Positions 42,699-53,383 of a stretch of DNA of 64,000 nt are shown here, in pieces (position 1 is the first letter of the stretch; each line of letters begins with the position of its first letter). A program made the position numbers and the translations under genes. This DNA comes from Spirogloea muscicola (lineage: Eukaryota > Streptophyta > Zygnematophyceae > Spirogloeales > Spirogloeaceae). Where the stretch lies: NCBI GenBank assembly GCA_009602725.1, contig WELB01000299.1, forward strand, positions 36,953 to 100,952, in the 5' to 3' direction. The notes beneath the pieces are model-generated. The model made no database searches, was not told where the DNA came from, and worked only from the letters and a program-made list of their open reading frames with translations.

Positions 42699-43976
42699 AT
42701 GGGCCCGGGCGCGGCCCCTGCCCTGGGCCTCCTAGCCGCCTCCCTCCCGCGCACGCGCCACCCCGACGGCAGCCCGGTAGCCCCGGCGCTCGGCGCGAGC
42801 ATGGCGCAAGTCCTCGCCGCTTGGCCCTCCGCTGCGCCCGGACCTGGCGCCGGCTGCGGCCACGCGCAGCCCCCACGCTATGAAGCCCTCTGGCCCTACG
42901 GGGCGCTGCCCTGCAACCGGCTGGCGCCGGCTCCCCACCCGGCCGTGCAGGCGGCCGCGCTCAGCGCCATGCAGGTCCGGCACCCATTCCACCACCTCTT
43001 CGGCGCGCTGGCAGGCCACAAGGTCATCTGCAAGCAGAAGAAGAAGGCCAAGAAGGCGAAGCCGCCCCCGCTTTACCCCGGCGTCCGGCGGCGGCAGTGG
43101 GGCAAGTGGGTGGCAGAGATCCGCCTGCCCGGCAAGCGCTCTAGGCAGTGGCTGGGCACCTACGACACCGCCGAGGCTGCCGCGCAGGCCTACCTCGCCG
43201 CAGTGAGGCAGCTAGAGACCAAGGGGCACGTCGTTCTGGAGCCGGGCTCAGAGCCCGCACTCCGACTGTCAGGTGCTCCAGCACCAGCAGGTGCGCCCTC
43301 AGCGGAGGCCAAGGCCGAGGAATTGCTCACTGCCGGCAACCGTGCCGATGCCAAGGGCGAGGCCGCAGCAAGGTCCGGGCCTGCCATTAGCAGCGGCAGC
43401 GACGAGAGTGCTGAGGAGCTGATTGACCAGCAGCGCGAGCCTCTGCAAGTACGCTGTCGGCCCCCTGCTGACGAGAGCGACCATCGGCTTGACCTGCGGC
43501 TCGAGGACTGGTTGGTCCTCATGTCTCCATGCAAGCGCACTGGCACTCCTTGCCCCACACTCCATGACAGGTGCAGGGAAGCCAGTGGTCCTGCACCCTC
43601 CCGTGATGATGGCCACGCGAGCACGCCCTTGGAAGGCGACGACATTGGCCCCAAGCAGAGCGTTGGAAGGGCAGGCTTGCCAGCCGGATCAGTACTACCA
43701 GCAATCGGAGGCAGCCCATCCTTGCCACAAGCAACCGCCTTGCCATTGGCAAGCTCCCGACTCCTCTGCACCTCCTCCGACAAGAAGAAGGGGCCAGCGC
43801 AGTATGGGAGGTTGGTGGCAAGCAAGCTGGTTGCCGAAAATTGCACCAGCATCGAGGACCTGGGCATGCTCCTGGATGCGACGACGCAGGAGGAGATCAT
43901 GTCATCACCACGCCTCTTCTCCGAAATGGTTCTGGCCATGATCGCCATGGAGTCGCAGGCTGGCCCGCCCAAGTAG
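42699..43976 (+). CDS. AP2/ERF-domain transcription factor
   Basis: A single open frame of 425 residues from the ATG at 42699; a second good start at 42801 would give 391. The frame stays open further upstream past an N at 42688, so a 5' exon is possible. One AP2 domain lies at about residues 125-176 ([40 protein letters not shown]), with the YRG and WLG elements conserved. It binds GC-rich DNA elements in this family. Directly before it, [10 protein letters not shown] is a probable nuclear signal. The region after the domain is acidic and Ser/Pro-rich, then a conserved-looking C-terminal helix ([18 protein letters not shown]). In plants ERFs regulate stress and hormone responses; targets here are unknown. 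TGTAA, the green-algal polyadenylation signal, occurs near 44058. Confidence 0.88.
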   Translation: MGPGAAPALGLLAASLPRTRHPDGSPVAPALGASMAQVLAAWPSAAPGPGAGCGHAQPPRYEALWPYGALPCNRLAPAPHPAVQAAALSAMQVRHPFHHLFGALAGHKVICKQKKKAKKAKPPPLYPGVRRRQWGKWVAEIRLPGKRSRQWLGTYDTAEAAAQAYLAAVRQLETKGHVVLEPGSEPALRLSGAPAPAGAPSAEAKAEELLTAGNRADAKGEAAARSGPAISSGSDESAEELIDQQREPLQVRCRPPADESDHRLDLRLEDWLVLMSPCKRTGTPCPTLHDRCREASGPAPSRDDGHASTPLEGDDIGPKQSVGRAGLPAGSVLPAIGGSPSLPQATALPLASSRLLCTSSDKKKGPAQYGRLVASKLVAENCTSIEDLGMLLDATTQEEIMSSPRLFSEMVLAMIAMESQAGPPK

Positions 43977-44289
43977 CAGCAGCCCGAGGTGGCCCTTTGG
44001 CCCTGTAGAGCCGCAGTTGTAGATGGCCATTTGAGCGCTTCAAATAGTTGCTGCCCTTGTAATTCAGCTAGGAATAGAATCAGCGAAGGTGCACCTTGCA
44101 CCAAAGCTCCCCCTGACAGGTAGCAAAACGCTTAGCAGAGAACATTGTGTGCCATTTGCTCCTTCCTGCCAACACGCCATTGATTTCGAGCCCCATATGA
44201 ATTTGATGACTCCACCTCCTTGTAATTTTCTTCGAAGCAGCAGATCAGCCGTGTGCGGTGTGGGAAGGGAGGGGGGGAGGAAATGCCTT

Positions 44290-44520
44290 CAGTGAGTGCT
44301 GGGGGCCAGAGCCGCCAAACACGAAGGCAAGCACTTGATTGTAAGCGCCTGCCATGCAGAGAGACCCGCTCAGTTGGCGCGGGTCAGCACAGGTCGCTAG
44401 AGGTCGCTGATGGATGCCCGTATCCCGGACGGCAAATATTAGCCCTCCCACCGAGTAGAGCTTGCCCAGCTTTGAGGTGCAGAGCATGAGTCTGAGCTCG
44501 CTGCACATGGGAGCATGGGT
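44290..44520 (-). mobile_element. LINE family D fragment
   Basis: On the minus strand: VQRAQTHALHLKAGQALLGG and then CTGGTGCTTGCCTTCGTGTT-like D UTR matter. It is degraded, in more than one frame. At 44580-44640 (+) a further stem-loop (GGGCTGGCCTCTCACAGCCA) follows. Confidence 0.6.
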
Positions 44521-44639
44521 AGTCGTCCGGTGGGTGCCTACTCATCCTCGCCGGCCTCCTCTTGTCCTTGATCATTCTTGCTGGGCTGGCCTCTCACAGC
44601 CACCGCCCTCCTGGAAGCGTTTTTCGTCGTTTGGGAGGC

Positions 44640-44994
44640 GCCGTCCTGCCCAGTTCGGCTCGGCACGCTCGTCTCGTAGGCAGGCGGGCGGGCCACTGGC
44701 AGGCAGTGCCGATGTGGGTAGAGCTCGGCGTGGCTGCGGGAGAGGCAGTCGGCAGAGGCCTGGGGAGTGCCGGCGAGGCGAGGGTGGGCGGGGAGGTGTG
44801 GGGCGGAGGGGAGGCCCTCGAGTGCCCGCCCACATGGGGGGGCTGGCTGCGGCGGGTGGAAGTGCGGGCGGCGGGCCAGCCGCAGGGGCAGAGGGTGACG
44901 GGGAGGGCAGGCCTGAGTGGGCAAGAGAGCAGCAATTCCCATTTTCTTTTTTTGTTCTTTTGTTTTTTAAACATTTTATTTCCTAAAAAATTTA
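44640..44994. other. GC-rich stretch ending in a T-rich run
   Basis: It is open in several frames on both strands, which is expected from its composition. I recognise no protein. It ends in a T-rich segment at 44940-44990 (TTTTCTTTTTTTGTTC). Confidence 0.35.
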
Positions 44995-45290
44995 ACGGCT
45001 GCTGATATTAAAAGAGCGGCTGTGAAAGCCAGCCAGATGCATACAGGTGTTCATGACGGAGCCACAGGCTAGGCAGCCAGGGCGCTCTTAGTAACCCCGT
45101 GTCAGCAGTCAGGTGAGCTGAGGGGAGGAAGGGCAACCCCGCTGCGCAAGCCAGAGGCTGCTGCAAGCGCGGCGATGCAAAGCAAGCGCTTGGGAACGCT
45201 GTAGCGACATAGACAAACGCATGCGGTAGCAGGACACAAGACCCAAAGGCACCGAGCCACCGGGAAGGGCTGCACCCCGCCGGGTGGTCC
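44995..45290 (-). mobile_element. LINE family F 3' end
   Basis: Minus strand. The C-terminus SGVALPPLSSPDC and the SCYRMRLSMSLQ-like region read towards 45015, with tail GCTGCTGATATTAAAAGAGC. It meets a plus-strand F copy head to head at about 45290. Confidence 0.7.
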
Positions 45291-46290
45291 TTGTACTTGT
45301 ACTTCCCGGAGGCTCGGTGCCTTTGGGAATTGTGTCCTGCTACCGCATGCGCTTATCGATGTGCCTACAGTGGTACCAGGCGCTTGCTTTGCATCGCCGG
45401 GCCGGTCGCGCCCTTGCAGCAGCCTCTGGCTTGCGCAGCGGGGTTGCTCTCCTCCTCTAGTGAACGTAATGCCTCTCAAAATCTTCTCAGAGACGCTATG
45501 TATGGCTTGGTGCGCGGGGCAGATTACCATGCGGCCATGGAGGTGCCGGGCATCATGCTGGTACTCCAGAAGCGCGGCAGGCCTTACATCAGGCGTCTGG
45601 ATGTGGTTGCGACCACCCGGAGCGGTGGGCCTCGTCTCCTCTTTGATGTCGTTCTCATCGATGCATTCCAACCAGGGGCACCCACACCGTCTGTGCCAGG
45701 TTGGGCGAGGAAGAAGGAGAGGCACTATAATGACCACCCCCGGGGCGACCACTTCTTCCCACGCGCCGTGGACATATACGGCGGCTATGGAACGAAATGG
45801 CCTTCCCTCCTTCATCGCCTGGCACTGCATGTCGATGCCCGCCGACGTAGTCGGGCTGGTAGCTTAGGGCATTCTAGGGTCCCGCAAGCCATCGTTGCAT
45901 GGTTGAGAATGCGGCTATCATTGAGTCTACAGCGCTCCCAGGCACTTGCGATACACCAGCGTGCTGGGCGTGCATTAGCGCAAGCTAATGGCTTCCATGG
46001 TGGTGGCTTGGCTCCTCAGCTAAGCTTGTCAGACATGCATGTGCTCACTCGGGATATTTAGCGTCCCCCTTAGCCAGCTCGTTACCCCGTAAATAGGACA
46101 TTTGTAAGGCTAGTAATTGGCCTTCCTTTCAATTTCATGCGCACTGCGCGCCTTCTCTCCTCCTCTAAGCTCATCTGACTTCCTACTGCTGGCACGGGGT
46201 ACTAAGAGCGCCCTGGCTGCCTAGCCTGTGGCTCTGTCATAAATACCTGTATGCATCTGGCTGGCTTCCACAGCCGCTTTTTTGATATCA
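45291..46290 (+). mobile_element. LINE family F 3' end, split by a family E insertion
   Basis: 45291-45459 and 46155-46290 are the two parts of one plus-strand F copy (YRMRLSMCLQWYQALALHRR-type coding, then SSDFLLLAR and the tail GCTGGCTTCCACAGCC). The interval between them is a family E element. Confidence 0.75.
45460..46154 (+). mobile_element. LINE family E, 5'-truncated, with 13-bp TSD
   Basis: A 695-base insertion flanked by CTCTCCTCCTCTA at 45447-45459 and 46155-46167. It keeps an open frame to 46061 with MYGLVRGADYHAAMEVPGIM, RRLDVVATTRSGGPRLLFDV, HYNDHPRGDHFFPRAVDIYG and SLSDMHVLTRDI. The E tail ends CATGCGCACTGCGCGCC. It is close in sequence to the copy at 15887. Confidence 0.88.
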
Positions 46291-46439
46291 GCAGCCACAG
46301 TCTTTCGTGGCCACGTGCAATGGTAACCACGCAGGAAACGCCGGGAACGCGGGAACGTGGGGGGTGCCGGCGCCACGCGGCGTGCGCCAGCCCCCCAGCC
46401 CCGCGAAGCCCTGGGCTGGCCCATTTCCCTCTGTTCGAG

Positions 46440-48095
46440 GAGAAAGAGAAGGGCTTGCCCATTGAGGACAGGCTGGAAAAGCCAGCCCAAAACAGTAGGA
46501 ACAAAGTACGAGAAGAGGGCCAGGGAAGCGCTAAGCAAAACAAGCACAACAGGCTTCCAGGAGAGGGTGGTGGCTGGAAGAGGCCAGCCCAGAAAAGAGA
46601 ATGAACAAAGTTCGAAGGGGTCAGGGATAGAGCTAAAACAACACACGGGATCAAGTGGCTGCGAAGCACTCAGTAACGCCTACTAAGCAGCCGCAGGTCA
46701 AGTGGCTGCTGATATTAAAAAAAGAGCGGCTGTGAAAGCCAGCCAGATGCATACAGGTGTTCATGACGGAGCCACAGGCTAGACAGCCAGGGCGCTCTTA
46801 GTAACCCCGTGTCAGCAGTAGGAAGTCAGATGAGCTGAGGGGAGGAAGAGCAACCCCGCTGCGCAAGCCAGAGGCTGCTGCAAGGGCACGACCAGCGCGG
46901 CGATGCAAAGCAAGCGCTTGGGAACGCTGTAGCGACATAGACAAACGCATACGGTAGCAGGACACAAGACCCAAAGGCACCGAGCCACCGGGAAGGGCTG
47001 CACCCTGTTCCCGGCGCCGCTGGTCAGCTTGAGATGCCAGCAGCGAAAGTAACGAGGACCACCGACCCCCGTAACACCCATGGATGTCCATGGCCAGGGG
47101 GTAAAAGGTATCACCCGCCGGGTGGTCCTTGTACTTGTGCAACTTCTTCTGTTCGGCCACCTTCACGGCATAGCCGGTCTCAGAAGTTACGGGGCCCTTC
47201 GTCCGGAAGCTGTCGGTTAGGACGACGTCCATGAGAAGCCGCTTGCCACCTCCCAGGGGGACGCCGACCAGATCGACACGCCGCGTCCGAGGGACCCCGT
47301 TGCGGAGCTGGACGGGCATCACCCCGCAGGTCAGAGAAACTAGTCTCCTGGTAGCGGGTTCCCTGGCTAGGGCCAGAGGCGGCAGCAGGGGCACGATCGG
47401 CGGGAAGATGCAGCGCACGAGCCATGGACTGCTGCAGCGAGACGGCCAAGCGTATGCGATACACTTGCGCGAGCCGGCTGCATCGAAATCTACCGGCTCC
47501 CCAAGGCTGCGGCGGGCGATAGGGTGTCGGGAGAGCTTGTGGAGCAGCTCAAGCCACCGAGCGCCCAACGCACCGTGGGTGTCGAAAGCGAGCGGGAAGA
47601 ACTCGTCGTCCCGCGGGTGGTCAGCACATTTAAGCTCCTTCGCCCGGGCGGCGCAGGCCACCGTATGCCCAGCCGTCGATGCCGATATGGTGGGGGTGAG
47701 TGTTGTCGAAGGCGTCTGTTGCCGCTCCTCTCTCACAAACTGTACTGGCTTGCTTTGGCCTCCCCCCCACTTAAGTTGCACAAGTACAAGGACCACCCGG
47801 CAGCACTTCCTGGAGGCTCGGTGCCTTCAGGCCTTGTGTCCTGCTACCGCATGCGTTTATCTATGTGCCTACAGCGGTCCCAGACGATTGCTTTGCATTG
47901 CCGGGCTGGTCGCGCCCTTGCAGCAGCCTCTGGCTTGCGCAGCGGGGTTGCTCTTCCTCCCCTCAGCTCATCTGACTTCCTACTGCTGACACGGGGGTAC
48001 TAAGGGCGCCCTGTCTGCCTAGCCTGTGGCTCCGTCATGAACACCTTTATGCATCTGGCAGGCTTTTTACAGCCGATTTTAGAAAACTCGGCAGC
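46440..48095. mobile_element. LINE A and F fragments in both orientations
   Basis: 46440-46700 (-) holds two stem-loop tails. 46700-47330 (-) is an F element with MRLSMSLQRSQALALHRRAG, MDIHGCYGGRWSSLLSLLAS, TRRVDLVGVPLGGGKRLLMD and SDFLLLTRGY. 47330-47700 (-) is family A matter (ELKCADHPRDDEFFPLAFDT). 47770-48095 (+) is another F end (SYRMRLSMCLQRSQ-type, SSDFLLLTRGY, stem-loop GGCAGGCTTTTTACAGCC). Confidence 0.7.
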
Positions 48096-48954
48096 CCAAG
48101 CTGTAATCACGTCCTGTGCACCCCTCCAGCATTCTTAGCGCAGGCCCTTGGCGCCCCGCCCCCCCCCCTCCCCGCGCCGAGCTGCCTCTCCCCCCCGCGG
48201 GCGCGGGCGGGCTGTCTGCGCGCCGCCCCCACCCCCGGCTGGCCCCCTCGCCGCCGCGGCCTCGTGCGGCAACCCTGCGGCCCGCGCGCGCAGCCCCCAC
48301 CCCCCATGCTCTCAGCCCGTGACTGCCGCGTCGAGCTTCCTCTGCCACAGGTTGCGGCGGTCGACCTCAATTGAACAATCGGGCTGCTCCGCTCGTCGTG
48401 TCTATTCGCACTCGGCTGGCTCACCCAGACGCCTGTGCGGCAGCGACGATCAAGACGACACCTCACCCTTCGTCGGGCACGCGAGACCTACTCCTTCGTC
48501 GCCCGCAGAGGGCAAGCCTGCCGGGCACATGACTCCTCTCGCTCACGGTCATCGACCAGGCTGCTCACGCCGGTCGACTTGTCTGTGTCGATTCATGGCC
48601 GGTCACCTTGGGGATCCTAGTAGCAGTACCTTTTGCTCTTGTGTACCATTTGCTCGTGCTGCTCCTGGCTCCCGGAAATGGTATTTGTTGCTCGCCGCGA
48701 GCTCGTCGACCTCCGCAACTCATTGGTGTAGGCTAACAATATCATCAGCAGAGGAGATCGCAGCTCGCAGCAGGTCGCTGAGCTTCCGCTTGCAGGTGCT
48801 GTTGACTGACGTGGTCGCTCGTCGCCCCCTTCTGGATGAGCGCTTTGTGACTTGTGTTTGTGGGAGTCATCGTAGCTGCAACTGCAGCAGCCGCTGTCTT
48901 TGCGCGGGAAGGAAGGCGGGCTTCACCAAAGAGAGGAGCAGCTCTGCCAAACGG
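48096..48954. other. GC-rich open stretch of unknown nature
   Basis: A plus-strand frame is open from 48148 to 49122 but runs into LINE sequence at its end and has low-complexity Pro/Ala/Arg composition. In another frame VGVIVAATAAAAVFAREG (about 48857-48913) looks like a membrane segment. I cannot tell a truncated host gene from chance. Confidence 0.3.
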
Positions 48955-49480
48955 GCGAAGAAAGTGCACGCCCATAGAGAAGAGGGGCTGGCAAAGCCAG
49001 CTCAAGAAAGAATGGACTGTCCAAAGCCAAAGAAAGAGGAGCCGGAAAAAGCACTGCAAAACACGCAGGCGATGCAGAGGGAAGCTCAGTACCCACGAGT
49101 GAGCAACATCAGGTCTGAGTAGCTCGCTACAGGCGGCTCTCGCTTTGTTTGCTGCGCTCGCAAGCATTGGCTCTTCACCAACGTGCAGGGCGCGCTCTAA
49201 GTCAGGCCTCCGGCTTTCGTGGCGGCGCTCCAGCTCCCCAAGTTAGCTTGTCCGATTTGTTTGTGCTCTCCCGTGGGTACTAATGTCACCTTAGGCACCT
49301 TAGTTTAGGTCTCTGTATTATGTAGCCTGTTTAGTTTGCACTCGCCTCTGCTTGAACTGTGTATTGGCTTGAATTGGCCTCCCTTTTCATTTCATGCGCC
49401 CCGCGCGCCTTTCTCTCGCTACAGGGAAAGAGGCACTCCGCCGAGACCCAGAGGAGGCGGCGAAGGGGGGGGGGGGAGTC
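48955..49480 (-). mobile_element. LINE family C 3' end split by a family G insertion
   Basis: 48955-49133 and 49426-49480 are parts of one minus-strand C copy (GCACGCCCATAGAGAAGAGG stem-loop tail; GAGGCACTCCGCCGAGACCC coding). A G-rich run follows at 49465-49477. The C copy ends about 210 bases upstream of the ankyrin-RING start codon. Confidence 0.75.
49134..49414 (+). mobile_element. LINE family G end, TSD CTCGCTACAG
   Basis: A 281-base plus-strand G end (SQALALHQRAG-type in mixed frame, SLSDLFVLSRGY, G UTR, terminal CATGCGCCCCGCGCGCC) flanked by CTCGCTACAGG at 49123-49133 and 49415-49425. Confidence 0.88.
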
Positions 49481-49691
49481 AGCTGATGCCGACGCGCTGG
49501 GCGACGCTGACGGTGACGGAGAGCGGAGGTGGCCGGAAAGCTCGCGCGCGAGGGCACGCGGCAGGGCCCCCATCCCCATCCCCACTGCGTCCCCCAGCAG
49601 CCAGTGCCCCCTCGCAGCTGCCCCTGCTCCGCCACGGCCCCAGCCCCGCCCGGCGCCGCCCCCCGCACGCCCCTCGCCCCGGGTGCCCGCC

Positions 49692-52600
49692 ATGGGGCTG
49701 GGCCCCTCCAAGGACGAGCAGCTCTACAATTGCGCCCTTCGCAACGAGGTTGACGCCGTCAAGGCCCTGCGCCACCAAGATGCCTCCACGGAGGTCAGCT
49801 ACCACCGCGCGCCCGCCCTCGGGGGAGGGGGATGGAGAGAGACAGGGGGAGAAAATCCTTGACAGGCTGCTGCGCCTCGGCAGGCTGCAGTCTGCCAGAG
49901 CTTGGAGAGAAGCTTAGTGCGTTCTACCAGTCACTTGTCAGGTGCATAGCACACTGGGGCGCTTGCTGACACGCGCTCCTGCGTCTGCCAGTGGCGGGAC
50001 AAGAAGTCCAGGACAGCCCTCATGGTGTGCAGCGCGCAAGGGGAGTCGTTCGAGATGGTGGCCCTGCTGCTGCAGCTGGGCGCCGACGTCAATGCCTATC
50101 GGCCAGGTTGGACCTGTCAGCTTGTGATGCTTCCCCAGCAACCCCCGCAGCAGTGCCTTGCGCACTGCTGTCCAGGTCCCTGCACCTGCAGTTCCAGCTG
50201 TCGTGGGAGTGGGGCTTGCCACGTCGTGTGTCACTTGATCAGGAGGCTCAGGTGTCAGACAAGCATGCCGAGGCGTCTAGGTGCTGTTGCAAGCGTGCCG
50301 CACCCTCCCTCAGTACCGAGTCATCGCGCCGTGGCCAGCTTTGACGCTTTTAGATTCACCTAGCTGAAGGGACGATGTGGTCGTTTGCACTGGTCATTTG
50401 CTGCTGATCATAGGTCGTGGTGAGCATGGCCTGCAGGGCACGAAGGAGGCTACCCCTTGCATCACGCTGCCAAGAAGGGCATGGACCGGACCTGTCACCT
50501 TCTCATGTCCTACGGAGGTGTGAGGACCGTTCTCCTTCTTATCTACTCTATCATGCTCTCTATATGAGCGGTGCATGGCACAAGCATCATCATGGTGCCC
50601 GCTTGCTTGTCAGATACTCAGACACTCAAGCCGGTTGTTGTGTTCAGCTAAGCATCTAGACTCGTAGCTGGGAGTCAGACTCGTGAGGTGACTGCCACTT
50701 GCGGCATACTCACCCGCAGTCTTTGGTTGCAGCACCTCTCATGGTTTTCAACGATGATGGCCAAACGCCACTGGACATGGCTAGGGAAAGAGGCCACGTG
50801 GCAGTAGTGAGGCTGCTCGAGGTAACCTATCTGATGTGGTCCTTCTGCAGAGTTTCACTCTTTGCCAATTGCCTCCTCCCGGAAACGTCTTAGCAGGTGT
50901 ACTGCAGTACTTTTGGCGCCAGGTCATCTTTGGTGCTTGTGCAATCTGGGCTGCATGTTGCGTATCTGAGCAGATTACGCCTGCCTGGCTGCCATGCAAG
51001 CGCCATTGCAGGATCGCATTTGCCTCTTCCAAGGCTATGTGAGGCAGCAAGTGATATCTGGGCCTGCGCTGCTCGAGGCATTCGCCGCAAACCTGTGCTT
51101 CCGGAGAATGTAAGCACGACACTGCATCCTTGACCTACGAAGAAAGTTTGAGGGGCTTAATTTGACTGTCTTATGAGCAATTACTCACCATGTCACAGTA
51201 TGGAACCTACAGCCTGGTCATGTATGCGCCTCACAGCTAGCAGGCATATCACCTCTTCAAGTTGCCCTACTGTGACCATACAGCCGGCACATTGAAATGT
51301 TGACATTGTTCTGGGCTCCATGTCTGACTGTGCTGATATCTGCCTACCTTTGCAGTTGGCTTGTGGTGCTTCCGGCAAGTACCAGTGCCCAAATGCCAGT
51401 CAAATATGAGCTACTAATATACAAAGATCAGAAAGTGAGCACCTACCCACTTGGCCACCAGCACCTATGTTCACTGTCATTTATCCCATACTTGATGACA
51501 CCAGCTATGTGAATAGTATGTCCAGACTGCCACTGTGCTTTGAGACCTAGTAATGGTAGACTGCAGGATGGAATGAGATGGGTGTCCTGCTTGAATACGT
51601 GCAGGCCACAGTGCCCACTACTGTGCTTGCACTGGAGACTGCTCAATTTACTGTAGCCCGGCCAGACACATCGGATCCTGTTTTGCTGGTTACAGATACA
51701 GTGAGCAGTGAGTGCTCACGGCCTGCCCTACTCCTTTGGCATCTCCTGACCTATTTATGGGCAAAGTGCGCGTTCTTGTCCTAGCAATGTACGCTTTTCC
51801 TTTCCCGTAAGATTGCTGACTTGTGTCAAGAGGCCGACAAGATGGTTAACGTTCTCACGGTGGCTCTCTGTTCCAGGGGCTAAGTACAAGCTACTTGCTG
51901 ACAAGGAAAGCAGTGACCCAAATCAGTTTCAACGCTTGTTTGATGCTTGCCGCGGCATTGCTCCTCGTGTACGCACACCCCTCTGTCTCTCTCTGTCTCT
52001 CACCCTCTTTGGATCCAATTATGTGCTCCCATTGAGTGTCCAATTGTTTGTGCTCTAGACAGGATAGGATGTCTAGAGGGAATGACCAGCTGGAAGGCCA
52101 ACGATTTGTGTGACATGTGAAGGAGCCTGAGTGGCAAAGAGATGCTGTTCTCTTTGTGCTGTTTTGAGCTTCTGCAGCACTACACCTAATGTATGACATT
52201 TGTTCAAGGCCTGACGCCCAAGGCGCTCTTTGTGTCCGTAGCCTGGATCTGGCCCAGCACGGCATGTGACAGGCTTCCCAGTCAACAACCTCCCTTCAGC
52301 AAGAGCAGGGCTTGTGCCCCTTCCTGGCCGTGGAGGAGCAGCAAGTCCATCTCAGCCAACAGCGCACATAGCAGATAACACCTTCCTTCCACCCACCAAG
52401 ACTGGTACTGCAACACAAGAGGAGTTGGCTTCAGACGACCTGGCGCTGGCCATGGCTATTGATGCATCCCTTCGAATGGCGTCAGAGCAGGGTGTTGTTG
52501 CATCATCCCCCCCTGAGTTGGCTGGCAGTGGCCCTCACTCTGGGAGCGCTAGGTCTGTGTCCAACAATGACTCGCCTGAGTTGCTGGCAAGTATGTCATC

Positions 52601-53383
52601 TGCAGTCCGAGGAGATTGCTTGATCAGGTCTCATGTACATTACAGGAGGTGGACATGAAGCATGATGCATACCATTCTCTTGATCCCACGGAAGGGCTCA
52701 GTAGCACTCTAACCTCTGAGCTTTGTTTTTGTGGTGCATTACTCAATAGCAGGTCCAACAGCTACCAAGGCTGGGCCCAGGGACCAGGTATGGGAGAGCC
52801 AAGCACTTATGGCGGCTGGGAGGAGGATCTCAGTCAAGCTCCAAGTATGGATGTAGCCACAAGTGGTGCTGGGTGCACGAGACCCAGCATCACTGACCAA
52901 GTTGCTACCAACAGCCCTGGTCACGGTCTTCATGCACCATCCACATTGCCAGACTCCATCTCAGGGTGGGTTGCTCCAACAACCTCTGAGCATGTCACAG
53001 AAGTGTCAGCAGCAGAGCTTCCATGGAGCGTAGGGGCAGGTGCTAGTCTCAAACAAGAGCCTCCATCTGCTCCACCCCTGCCCGAGGACTTGTCGCCGGC
53101 TTATAGCATCCCCGAGCCCGCTGTCCGGTATCCCTCTGTGGACATGACGCCCGTCGACATGATTGACAGTATGGGAGCCACTGGAGTTCCATCAGGTGGG
53201 GAAGAGCCAAAGAAGGGTGGCCAGTGCATCGTATGTTGGGATGCTCCTGCCTCTGTAGTGTGCATCCCATGCGGCCACGTGGCAGGTTGCATGGCCTGCC
53301 TCAGCGAGATTAAGGATAAGGGGTGGGGCTGCCCGGTCTGCAGGGCTCCAATTCGTGATCTGCTTAAAGTCTATCAGGTGTAG
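49692..53383 (+). CDS. XBAT35: Ankyrin-repeat RING E3 ubiquitin ligase, XBAT35 type
   Basis: Ten exons, 49692-49793, 49992-50106, 50437-50517, 50733-50821, 51012-51109, 51356-51434, 51605-51707, 51877-51966, 52273-52627 and 52753-53383, give 580 residues. It starts MGLGPSKDEQLYNCALRN, close to the MGNSSSKDELLY start of plant XBAT34/35; Gly2 could be myristoylated. Ankyrin repeats follow (TALMVCSAQGESFEMVALLL, GADVNAYRPG, YPLHHAAKKGMDRTCHLLMS, GQTPLDMARERGHVAVVRLL). Then come a middle domain (LVVLPASTSAQ, YELLIYKDQK, FQRLFDACRGI), a ubiquitin-interacting-like LALAMAIDASLRMASEQ, a long Ser/Pro-rich linker and a C-terminal C3HC4 RING (CIVCWDAP, IPCGHVAGCMACLSEI, GCPVCRAPI, about residues 529-569). 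The joins at exons 7-8 and 8-9 are the least certain; alternative donors lie a few bases away. Confidence 0.88.

Noticed and set aside
48148-49122. Plus-strand frame of 324 codons as a host gene
   Set aside because: Low-complexity beginning, and the end is reverse-complement LINE tail (HREEGLAKPAQERMD is the translated stem-loop unit), so it is not supported as a gene.
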